Below, in pieces: positions 7,443 through 13,520 of a stretch of DNA of 14,387 bases (the stretch's first letter is position 1; every line of letters starts with the position of its first letter). The stretch is from Gammaproteobacteria bacterium (lineage in GTDB: Bacteria; Pseudomonadota; Gammaproteobacteria; Pseudomonadales; Halomonadaceae), in the NCBI GenBank assembly GCA_023485185.1, contig JAMCZP010000175.1, positions 1-14,387 on the forward strand, read 5' to 3'. The position numbers and the translations under genes are program-made. The notes beneath the pieces were generated by a model. The model was not told the DNA's origin, ran no database searches, and saw only the letters and a list, made by a program, of their open reading frames with translations.

Positions 7443-9775
7443 AGGAACAACTAGTCGGCCGTATCACCGCTCATGCCGGTAATATGGTGCAGGGCTGGGT
7501 ACACAGCCATACCGAACCCGAACGCCAATGGTCAGTGGCCCTATATGATGGCAGTCACCTATTAGCCCTGGCCCATGCCAATGCATTTCATCCCAAAGCA
7601 CCGGAGAGCGGCCTGCACGGATTTACGATCGCGCTTGACGATGCCCAATGGTACCAGGCCACTGTGCTCACCTTGTGCATCGCCAATGCTCCTAACAACG
7701 TGCTTGACCGGGTAACGTTGAAGCCCTTTAACGCACCAGCGCATACTACGGAAACCTCCCGTGTTCAGTGGCAACCAGGGCTGCTGCTAAGCGGCTTTAT
7801 GGTCGAGCCCACCGCGCCAGAACAACCGCTCACCCTGCAAGTGCGCGAACGCGGCAAACTGCTCGCAGAAACCACACCCCAACACTGGCTGGCTTATCAA
7901 GGCCAGCAAGTGAAAGGCACATTTAGTCTGACGCTGCCATTCTCACTGGCTGATGGCGAGCCACATACGCTTACGATTACCGACCAACAAGGCCGAGAAT
8001 TAAGTGGCAGCCCCTTAACAGTGCAAGAGTGGCCGACCGGGCTAAGCGACTGGATACATACTCTGGCACCCAGCTTGCCAACCACTACCCACCGTTTGCT
8101 GGCTCGCCAGTTAGACCGCTACGAACGCTGGCTACCCCGCGCCGTTAGCCTTGCTAGTTACGCAGAGTGGCAACAAGCATTTAGCGCGACGAGCATGATG
8201 GTCAAAGCGCCCTCGACAAAAGCGCAGATTGGCATTATTTGGCTAGGTAGTGCTCCCAAACAGCCGATTAAAATCAGTGGGTTAACGCTGCATCATAGCG
8301 TGGCAGATGCCGCCACCCAGGAAAGCCCCAGTGCTTATCAAGCACTACTGCATAGCGCTGCCCACCGGAGCGACGCAATAGTACAACTCCAAGAAGGCGA
8401 CACACTGCACCCGCAGGTGCTCCAGCAAGCATGGAAGGCCCTAGCGGCAAATCCCACTGCCCAACTAACCTACAGCGATTTTGATATGCCCCCGGCCGAT
8501 GAAGGCCAACCAGCTCAACCCGTTCTACTACCCGCCTGGGATCCAGAACGCCAATGGGCGCAAGACATCGTAGGTGGCGGTTTATGCCTAGTGCGCAGCC
8601 AAGCGTTACTCAGCGCTAAGTACCCCGCACAGCACCCAGAAGAATTCAGCTACGCCGCGCTGGAAGCCATTAATGCCTTCAGCGATGAAACCCGCGTGCT
8701 GCACTTACCGCTGATGGGCAGGCACCGCCGCCACCCCTGGCCCACGACCAGCCAAGCTCAGCTTAAGCGCCTACAAGCACGGCTAGCCCGCCAGGATGCA
8801 CACGCCACAATTAGCCTGCATTCCAGGTTGCCGGTGTATCACTACCGCAGGCAGTTAACCCAGGCGCCCAGCATTACCCTGGTGGTGCCCACCCGCGATG
8901 CCCTGGGCCTACTCAAGCGCTGTGTAGACACCATCGCCGAGCTGACCGACTACCCCGGCGTCGTCACCCTCCTGGTAGTCAACAACGGCTCTACCCAGCC
9001 TGAAACGCTGGAGTACTTCGCCAAGCTTCGCCAGCAACCCGCCCAGCCGCTAGTCCAGGGGCAGCTACACACCGATGTGCTGGATTACCCCCACCCGTTC
9101 AACTATGCCGCCATTAATAACGCTGCTGTTGAATACGCCAGTACCGAGCTGATCGCCCTGGTGAACAACGATATTGAAGCCCTACACCCAGAGTGGTTAA
9201 GCGAAATGACCGCCCTGCTCCAGCGCTCCGGCACTGGCGCAGTGGGTGCCAAACTGCTGTGGCCCAATGGCATGGTGCAGCACGGCGGCGTGATTGGCGG
9301 GCAATTTGGCGGGCTGGCTGGGCACGTAGGTAACCACTGGCACGACGATGACCACGGTTACCTATACATGAACCACCTGACCCAACGGTTCAGCATGGTG
9401 ACCGCCGCCTGCCTGCTGCTGCGCAAAGCCGACTACCTGGCGGTGGGTGGGCTCAACCCACGGGACTACCCGGTTGGCTTCAATGATGTAGATTTGTGCC
9501 TGAAGCTACGCCGCCGCGGGCTAAGCGTGGTGTGGACCCCCAACGCCCGGCTGATTCATGCCGAATCTGCCACGCGAGGTAAGGATGAAGCGCCTGAAAA
9601 AGCCGCGCGCGCCCAACGCGAAATGACCATGCTGCGCGAACGCTGGGGAAACGCGCTGTATCACGACCCGGCCTATAACCCCAATTTAGCGTTGGATGTA
9701 CACACTGCACCCTACACCGGGCTGGCACTGCCCCCGCGCAGCCGCACAGCCAGAACCAACGCGCTGAAGCTCTAG
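7439..9775 (+). CDS. Multidomain GT2-family glycosyltransferase with a degenerate first GT domain (778 aa)
   Basis: Probable cytoplasmic glycosyltransferase for surface-glycan assembly. Two tandem GW-type beta domains come first (about 5-100, core G19-W20; about 110-195, core G119-F120 and DGEPHT at 172-177). Residues about 255-470 resemble the second half of a GT2 domain of the paired-GT2 type (LTYSDFD at 343-349, WDPERQW, VGGGLCLVRSQALL) but lack the usual N-terminal nucleotide-binding part, so this copy is probably inactive. The complete catalytic domain runs from I479 to about 760: ITLVVPTRD, VVNNGS, VNND (575-578, DXD equivalent) and GFNDVD (N682, D683, D685), then the HAESATRG and YNPNL motifs common in O-antigen-type GT2 enzymes. 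Its start overlaps the stop of the 18-codon ORF, so translation is probably coupled to the upstream gene. Confidence 0.88.
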   Translation: MKEQLVGRITAHAGNMVQGWVHSHTEPERQWSVALYDGSHLLALAHANAFHPKAPESGLHGFTIALDDAQWYQATVLTLCIANAPNNVLDRVTLKPFNAPAHTTETSRVQWQPGLLLSGFMVEPTAPEQPLTLQVRERGKLLAETTPQHWLAYQGQQVKGTFSLTLPFSLADGEPHTLTITDQQGRELSGSPLTVQEWPTGLSDWIHTLAPSLPTTTHRLLARQLDRYERWLPRAVSLASYAEWQQAFSATSMMVKAPSTKAQIGIIWLGSAPKQPIKISGLTLHHSVADAATQESPSAYQALLHSAAHRSDAIVQLQEGDTLHPQVLQQAWKALAANPTAQLTYSDFDMPPADEGQPAQPVLLPAWDPERQWAQDIVGGGLCLVRSQALLSAKYPAQHPEEFSYAALEAINAFSDETRVLHLPLMGRHRRHPWPTTSQAQLKRLQARLARQDAHATISLHSRLPVYHYRRQLTQAPSITLVVPTRDALGLLKRCVDTIAELTDYPGVVTLLVVNNGSTQPETLEYFAKLRQQPAQPLVQGQLHTDVLDYPHPFNYAAINNAAVEYASTELIALVNNDIEALHPEWLSEMTALLQRSGTGAVGAKLLWPNGMVQHGGVIGGQFGGLAGHVGNHWHDDDHGYLYMNHLTQRFSMVTAACLLLRKADYLAVGGLNPRDYPVGFNDVDLCLKLRRRGLSVVWTPNARLIHAESATRGKDEAPEKAARAQREMTMLRERWGNALYHDPAYNPNLALDVHTAPYTGLALPPRSRTARTNALKL

Positions 9776-9789
9776 GGATTAAACGACAG

Positions 9790-9803
9790 GGCTCAGACGA
9801 GCC
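9790..9803 (+). other. Short hairpin after the second GT2 gene
   Basis: GGCTC, loop AGAC, GAGCC: a 5-bp stem 14 bases after the TAG at 9773-9775. There is no following T-run, so it is a poor candidate for a terminator. Confidence 0.3.
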
Positions 9804-9889
9804 AAGCTCCACCCCCAACGGCAAAAGGAAAAGCCAGCGGCACATACTGCGCCATGAGCGCTAAGCGAGACGCCTAAATCGTCTTGCCT

Positions 9890-9901
9890 GGCGGTAGCGT
9901 G
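9890..9901 (+). promoter_or_regulatory. ops element (RfaH recruitment site)
   Basis: GGCGGTAGCGTG is identical to the E. coli ops (operon polarity suppressor) core. It lies 70 bases before the ATG of the methyltransferase gene, in a 195-base gap after the GT2 genes, and is followed by CCTAAACGCTTTTTTATG. In E. coli, RNA polymerase pauses at ops and RfaH is loaded from the exposed non-template strand. The correct strand, the leader position and an rfaH-like gene in the same window make chance unlikely. The transcript start should lie upstream, within 9776-9889, but I see no clear promoter boxes. Confidence 0.82.
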
Positions 9902-9970
9902 CCTAAACGCTTTTTTATGACCCAACGAGCCCCAGCAACACGCCAGGAATAACTTTGCACAGGACGCCCT

Positions 9971-10573
9971 ATGACCATGACCGCCGCCGACCTCAGCGTT
10001 TTACAACCCACGCTGCAGGCCCAAGCCCAAAAACACTTTTTGAATGTGGGATGCGGTAGCGCTGGCCCTGAACGCCTGCCGGAATGTTTTCAAGCCGACG
10101 GCTGGCAGCAGATTCGCCTGGATATCAACCCAGCGGTGAACCCCGACATTATCGCCAACCTGACGGATCTCTCCGCGGTCGATACCAACAGCATGGATGC
10201 GGTGTTCTCCTCGCATAACATCGAACACCTTTACCTGCATGAAACGGTCATCGCGCTAAAAGAGATGCACCGGGTGACCCGCCCTGGCGGCTTTTTACTG
10301 ATCACCCTGCCTGACCTGCAGCAAGTGGCGCAGCTAATCGCCGAAGGCAAGCTGAGCGAAGAAATCTACCGCTCGCCGGTAGGCCCCATCAGCGCACTGG
10401 ATATGCTTTACGGCCACCAGGCATCGGTCGAAAAGGGCAACCACTACATGGCCCACAAAAGCGGCTTCGACAAAAACAGCCTAAGCCAAGCGCTACTCAA
10501 CGCCGGATTCAGCGAAGCGCGCGTCACCGCCGACGAACATTACAACCTCTGGGGCTACGCCCAAAAAGCCTAA
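9971..10573 (+). CDS. Class I SAM-dependent methyltransferase
   Basis: Soluble 200-aa protein with a Rossmann-type methyltransferase fold of the Methyltransf_11 kind. Motif I is LNVGCGSAG from residue 24, the acidic end of strand 2 is RLDINP, and FSSHNIEHL and HRVTRPGGFLLITLPDL are the later conserved strands. It is short for the fold and has no extra domain. Its substrate is unknown; its position after two glycosyltransferases and behind an ops element suggests methylation of a sugar or glycan intermediate (inference). AGGA at 9961-9964 favours the ATG at 9971 over the second ATG at 9977. It is the first gene downstream of ops. Confidence 0.85.
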   Translation: MTMTAADLSVLQPTLQAQAQKHFLNVGCGSAGPERLPECFQADGWQQIRLDINPAVNPDIIANLTDLSAVDTNSMDAVFSSHNIEHLYLHETVIALKEMHRVTRPGGFLLITLPDLQQVAQLIAEGKLSEEIYRSPVGPISALDMLYGHQASVEKGNHYMAHKSGFDKNSLSQALLNAGFSEARVTADEHYNLWGYAQKA

Positions 10574-10641
10574 TCACAGTGGCAGTAAAAGACAGTTTTA
10601 GCTCGTGACCGCTTGGCGAAAAGCCCTCCAGGAGGAAAGCA

Positions 10642-11070
10642 ATGACGACTAAACGCAGCTTCAAGTCACTAATTGACCAAGCCAAAAAACGTGACAGTTA
10701 CTGGGTCGGCAAAGCTATCCACGATTTCACGGAAGAATTAGTCGCCCTTATGGAGCTTCGCGGTGTCAACAAAGCCGAGCTTGCAAGACGCATGGAAACA
10801 AGCCCTGCCTATATCACCAAAGTACTGCGAGGGGATACAAATTTTACCATCGAGTCCATGGTGCGAATGGTGCGCTCGTTAGATGGTGATTTCTCTCTAC
10901 ACATCACACGGAAAGAAGAGAACGTACGTTGGTATGCAGCTATCAGTTCGCAGAACCAAAGCACCACCCCTTATGAAGATGAATACCACGATATTTTTGA
11001 GAACAAAGTAAAGACGAAGTCTTCTTGGAAAAAACAGGTATCTTATGAGCCTTATACCACTACAGCTTGA
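10642..11070 (+). CDS. XRE-family helix-turn-helix regulator with a 45-residue C-terminal tail (antitoxin-like)
   Basis: DNA-binding protein of 142 aa. The XRE helix-turn-helix covers roughly residues 36-88 (LMELRGVNKAELARRM, SPAYITKVLRGDTNFTIESM). The tail from about residue 93 is polar and aromatic (W97, Y98, several Tyr, a late Trp) and has no known domain. A strong AGGAGG precedes the start. The SecB-like gene begins inside its last codons (26-base overlap), so the two are co-translated. HigA antitoxins of SecB-type toxin-antitoxin-chaperone systems have this layout and a C-terminal chaperone-addiction tail of similar length; whether this tail does that job is inference. No HigB-like toxin is next to it (upstream is the methyltransferase). 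It could also be a plain regulator of the pair. Confidence 0.85.
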   Translation: MTTKRSFKSLIDQAKKRDSYWVGKAIHDFTEELVALMELRGVNKAELARRMETSPAYITKVLRGDTNFTIESMVRMVRSLDGDFSLHITRKEENVRWYAAISSQNQSTTPYEDEYHDIFENKVKTKSSWKKQVSYEPYTTTA

Positions 11071-11461
11071 GCGAAGCTTCTTTACAAAACTGCATATCGA
11101 CGTTAATCAAGAATATCGCGCTGACCAAAATAAAACGGAGAATTCTGAGGTCGAAATAGCCGTTGGCCTAAACGTCGCACAGCATAATAGTGACCCTCAT
11201 CGTTACCAGATCCGGCTGACAATTGATGGTATAGAAGGAAAAGAAGCGCCTACGCCTTACAATATTTCACTGCAAATAGTGGGCTATTTCGTAGTAGACA
11301 ATGAGTTTGAGCACAGCCATATAGCAAAATTGGTAGAGATAAATGGAGCCTCCATCCTCTATTCAGCAGCGCGAGAGCAAGTACTAAACGTCACAGGCAG
11401 AGGCCCCTGGGGTGCGTTCCAACTGCCAACTATCAACTTTAATAACACCAAAGAAAATTAA
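11045..11461 (+). CDS. SecB-like chaperone (toxin-antitoxin-chaperone type)
   Basis: A 138-aa protein resembling SecB, the cytosolic export chaperone (about 155 aa in E. coli). Conserved features are the central strand SLQIVGYFVVDNEF (75-88), LVEINGASILYSAAREQV (from about 98) and the C-terminal GRGPWGAFQLPTINF. It lacks the zinc-binding-tail partner features of housekeeping SecB, and the secB gene of gammaproteobacteria sits elsewhere (grxC-secB-gpsA). The ATG at 11045 lies inside the XRE gene, preceded by AGGT. Its pairing with an XRE protein points to a dedicated chaperone for that regulator, as in the M. tuberculosis Rv1955-Rv1957 module. Function as an antitoxin-protecting chaperone is inferred; the family assignment is good. 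Confidence 0.82.
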   Translation: MSLIPLQLERSFFTKLHIDVNQEYRADQNKTENSEVEIAVGLNVAQHNSDPHRYQIRLTIDGIEGKEAPTPYNISLQIVGYFVVDNEFEHSHIAKLVEINGASILYSAAREQVLNVTGRGPWGAFQLPTINFNNTKEN

Positions 11462-11476
11462 GCGGCTAAGCGATAA

Positions 11477-11823
11477 GGCCTGCTGACCCTAGAGCAAGAC
11501 ACAGAAAAGCAACTAAAATATATAGACTTTGTCGATCTCTACAGCAACCTAAGCAACGACGAAAGATATGCCTACCAAGCACGCTATCCGCAGGAGGAAC
11601 GCACATGGCTGGATTAGCAGAAAGGCTCCGCAACGAAGGCATGCAAAAAGGGCTCCACGAAGGTATTGAAGGCGCCCTATGCCTCCAATTAAAGCTAAAA
11701 TTTGGTGAACTCCCCGCCTGGGCAGAAATAAAGCTGAAACAGGCATCAGACCAACAGCTCACCCACTGGTTGACGCGTATTCTAAATGCCAGCAGCCTCA
11801 CCGAACTCCTAGAACAGGGCTAG
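11477..11823 (+). pseudogene. 3' remnant of an Rpn/PD-(D/E)XK family nuclease gene, 5'-truncated and frameshifted
   Basis: In one frame 11480-11605 encodes LLTLEQDTEKQLKYIDFVDL and then LYSNLSNDERYAYQARYPQE, typical of the stretch after the nuclease domain in Rpn (recombination-promoting nuclease) proteins. It then runs into a stop at 11615-11617. The family's continuation (MAGLAERLRNEGMQKGLHEG) is in another frame from 11605, so one base has been lost near 11604. The catalytic N-terminal domain is missing altogether: a stop codon at 11474-11476 precedes the remnant, which begins just 15 bases after the SecB-like gene ends. The join suggests an insertion or deletion that placed the XRE-SecB pair against a decaying rpn gene. 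Confidence 0.75.
11605..11823 (+). CDS. Possible stand-alone C-terminal Rpn fragment (RpnS-like), 72 aa
   Basis: The C-terminal part of the broken Rpn-type gene is itself intact from ATG to stop and is preceded by an excellent AGGAGG (11592-11597, 7 bases away). The product has a charged helical start (AERLRNEGMQKGLHEG) and a LQLKLKFGELP...W segment of the DUF4351/Rpn C-terminal type. In E. coli, rpn genes make a short protein from an internal start that restrains the full-length nuclease toxin; this ORF corresponds to that short form. With no nuclease domain here it would be an orphan antitoxin, perhaps active against an Rpn protein encoded elsewhere. It may equally be an expression-dead relic. 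Confidence 0.5.
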   Translation: MAGLAERLRNEGMQKGLHEGIEGALCLQLKLKFGELPAWAEIKLKQASDQQLTHWLTRILNASSLTELLEQG

Positions 11824-11843
11824 CCTTTTCAGCACTACACCAT

Positions 11844-11902
11844 GTCATTGCGAGAAGCCCGGCACCGTGTCATTGCGAGGAGTGCAACGACGAAGCAATC
11901 TC
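11844..11902. repeat. REP-like repeats upstream of the GIY-YIG gene (one truncated, one full)
   Basis: GTCATTGCGAGAAGCCC (11844-11860) is a truncated copy. GTGTCATTGCGAGGAGTGCA plus ACGACGAAGCAATCTC (11867-11902) is a fuller copy ending 28 bases before the GIY-YIG start. The motif GTGTCATTGCGAG...CGACGAAGCAATC recurs three more times at 12234-12408. Confidence 0.8.
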
Positions 11903-11930
11903 AAACTTAAGGCCGCCACACAGATAAAGC

Positions 11931-12215
11931 ATGCAAAACCGTGACTACTACGTGTACATACTGACCAACCGCACTAACAAAGTGCTCTACACAGGCGTCA
12001 CCAACGACCTTCAGCGCCGCTTATACGAACATAAAAATGCGCTAACGCCTGGTTTCACCAGTAAATACCGATGTCACAAACTCGTCTGGCTTGAAGTTTC
12101 CACCTGCATTGAAGCCGCCATCCTGCGAGAAAAGCAGATCAAAAGCGGCTCAAGGGCCAAGAAAATAGCGTTAATTGAAGCGACCAACCCCGACTGGCAG
12201 GAAATAGAGATTTAA
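11931..12215 (+). CDS. GIY-YIG superfamily nuclease domain protein (UPF0213/YhbQ type)
   Basis: A single-domain protein of 94 aa. The YVYIL (7-11) and YTG (20-22) pair is the GIY-YIG signature, followed by the conserved R29/R30 and EH (33-34) and the metal-binding Glu in AAILREKQIK (E67). The lysine-rich C-terminal part (SGSRAKK) is normal for this family. GIY-YIG proteins cut DNA in repair, restriction and homing; small stand-alone members are mostly uncharacterised. No good ribosome binding site is visible. It is bracketed by copies of the same dispersed repeat (11844-11902 and 12234-12408), a setting I find suggestive of a mobility relationship but not proof. It lies in accessory DNA between a broken rpn gene and the TPR gene. 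Confidence 0.88.
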   Translation: MQNRDYYVYILTNRTNKVLYTGVTNDLQRRLYEHKNALTPGFTSKYRCHKLVWLEVSTCIEAAILREKQIKSGSRAKKIALIEATNPDWQEIEI

Positions 12216-12233
12216 ACCGCGTTCCATCATTCC

Positions 12234-12320
12234 GTGTCATTGCGAGAAGGAACGACGAAGCAATCCCAAGCCAACGGCGGCACCAACACCAGATTGCTTC
12301 ACTAACGTTCGCAATGACAC
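12234..12320. repeat. REP-like inverted pair downstream of the GIY-YIG gene
   Basis: A forward copy begins at 12234 (GTGTCATTGCGAGAAGGAAC) and an inverted copy ends at 12320 (TTCGCAATGACAC). GTGTCATTGCGA (12234-12245) pairs perfectly with 12309-12320, and GAAGCAATC (12257-12265) pairs with GATTGCTTC (12292-12300), giving a long imperfect hairpin with a loop of about 26 bases, laid out like a REPIN doublet. Confidence 0.8.
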
Positions 12321-12348
12321 ACAAGGGCAATACCACCGCACCCAACAA

Positions 12349-12408
12349 GTGTCATTGCGAGAAGGAACGACGAAGCAATCCCAAGCCAACGGCGGCACCA
12401 AAACCAGA
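12349..12408. repeat. Direct repeat: second 60-base copy of 12234-12293
   Basis: The 60 bases at 12349-12408 match 12234-12293 with a single difference (C at 12287, A at 12402), including the flanking CCAAGCCAACGGCGGCACCA beyond the repeat core. The spacing is 115 bases. With the repeats above, this accounts for most of the 255-base gap between the GIY-YIG and TPR genes; the last 60 bases (12409-12470) hold nothing I can name. Confidence 0.85.
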
Positions 12409-12470
12409 CCCCCACGCTTAACTCGCAAAGCAACCGCACCCCTTTTAGCACCCGACCAATCAGAGCCATC

Positions 12471-13520
12471 ATGAACACAGCCACTGCCACGCCGAGCGTG
12501 ATCGGCCACTTCGATGCCATTCACGAAGAAATTGCCTACGGCTGGGCCTACGCCCCCCAACAGCCCGGCCAGCGTCTCGCTATCGAACTGCTAGACGAAC
12601 ATCAAGAGCTGGTGGGTTACGGCATCGCCGAGCACCACCGAGAAGACCTAGCAAGCGAAGGCATTGGCGATGGCCATCACCAATTCAAACTGGCGCTGGC
12701 TTACCGCCTCTACGACGGTGAAGAACACACCATTACCGCCTATGAGTCCCAAAGCGGCCAGCCGCTACCCGGCAGTCACGCCTTTGGCCCCGTTACCCGG
12801 CGCTTCGCCTACGACCTAATGCCGCACAGTGAAGGGTTGGATTGGTTAGTGGCACAGCTTCGCCACCACGCATCGCTCACCCGTAGCCGCGCCGAAGCAC
12901 TGCTGAAGGCATACCAGCTCACCAGCGCCCTGCATGAAACCGGCCACTACGAAGAAGCCCACAATGCCTGGAAAGCGTTAGGCGAAGCCACTCAACTACC
13001 CGCGCTGGGCCATTGCAAGCAAGCCGAACTCCAGCTACTGCAAAACAACCCCGACGCCGCCCTGACGAGTTACCAGCAAGCCATCGCACTCGCCCCCAAC
13101 GGGCTATGGCCGCACCTGGGGTTCGCCAACGCGCTACAACAGTTGGGCCGCTTTGAAGAAGCCGAACGCGCCGCGCAACAAGCCCTGGCCCTTCAACCCC
13201 ACCATGAACTGGCCAAGGCGCGCTTGCACACGCTGGAAAGCCTCAGCCTGCCAGAGCGTGTAGCCGCTCTAACGCAAACAGGTGACACCCAGGCTGCTAT
13301 CCACTGGCTGACTGAACGATTACTCACAAAGCCAGACGACACGGCTACCTTTCAGGCCCTGGCCGACCTAATCGCCCCGGCAGACCCCGAACAAGAAGAA
13401 CTGCCCGGCATGGAAGCGCTGCACGCCTTTCAGCAAGAAGAACGCGTGCTAAACACCCTGCTTAACCACCTAGAGCAAGATTCACAGCCACCGCGCACCC
13501 AGGAGGCCAAGCGCTCATGA
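12471..13520 (+). CDS. TPR protein with N-terminal GW-type beta domain (349 aa)
   Basis: Probable scaffold or partner protein for the glycan machinery. Residues about 10-105 form the small beta domain shared with the glycosyltransferase genes (GHFD, Y23-G24-W25, DGEEHT at 82-87, PLPGS). From about 154 there are TPR-type helical pairs: LHETGHYEEAHNAWKAL, LLQNNPDAALTSYQQAIALA, ALQQLGRFEEAERAAQQALA (about 221-240) and a weaker one around 262-289 (LTQTGDTQAAIHWLTERLL). The C-terminal 50 residues are acidic. There is no signal peptide or membrane segment. No good ribosome binding site precedes the ATG at 12471. Its TGA overlaps the ATG of the next gene, so the two are translationally coupled and probably work together. 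TPR proteins fused to glycosylation modules are common in surface-glycan loci; its exact role here is inferred. Confidence 0.85.
   Translation: MNTATATPSVIGHFDAIHEEIAYGWAYAPQQPGQRLAIELLDEHQELVGYGIAEHHREDLASEGIGDGHHQFKLALAYRLYDGEEHTITAYESQSGQPLPGSHAFGPVTRRFAYDLMPHSEGLDWLVAQLRHHASLTRSRAEALLKAYQLTSALHETGHYEEAHNAWKALGEATQLPALGHCKQAELQLLQNNPDAALTSYQQAIALAPNGLWPHLGFANALQQLGRFEEAERAAQQALALQPHHELAKARLHTLESLSLPERVAALTQTGDTQAAIHWLTERLLTKPDDTATFQALADLIAPADPEQEELPGMEALHAFQQEERVLNTLLNHLEQDSQPPRTQEAKRS

Noticed and set aside
7434..7445. Programmed -1 frameshift joining the 18-codon ORF to the 7439 frame
   Set aside because: No X-XXY-YYZ slippery heptamer or clear downstream structure is present; termination and restart at the ATGA overlap needs fewer assumptions.
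9480..9845. 121-codon open frame on the minus strand
   Set aside because: It lies antisense to the conserved C-terminal part of the GT2 gene, is rich in Arg, Trp and Cys as expected for the complement of GC-rich coding sequence, and has no ribosome binding site or family similarity.
11045..11461. Housekeeping secB
   Set aside because: The gene overlaps an XRE regulator, is shorter than typical SecB and is not in the usual secB neighbourhood, so a TAC-type SecB-like protein fits better.
11466..11801. 111-codon minus-strand open frame
   Set aside because: It is antisense to the recognisable Rpn remnant, which explains the sequence better.
11844..12408. CRISPR array
   Set aside because: The repeats are irregularly spaced, partly truncated and in both orientations, and no cas gene is present.
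12139..12560. Minus-strand open frames (69, 107 and 72 codons) across the repeat cluster
   Set aside because: They are translations of the REP-like repeats and overlap the GIY-YIG and TPR coding regions; the repeated peptide strings follow from the repeated DNA.
12471..13520. Glycosyltransferase 41 (OGT-like) enzyme because of the TPR repeats
   Set aside because: No GT-B catalytic domain follows the repeats; the protein ends about 60 residues after the last TPR-like pair.
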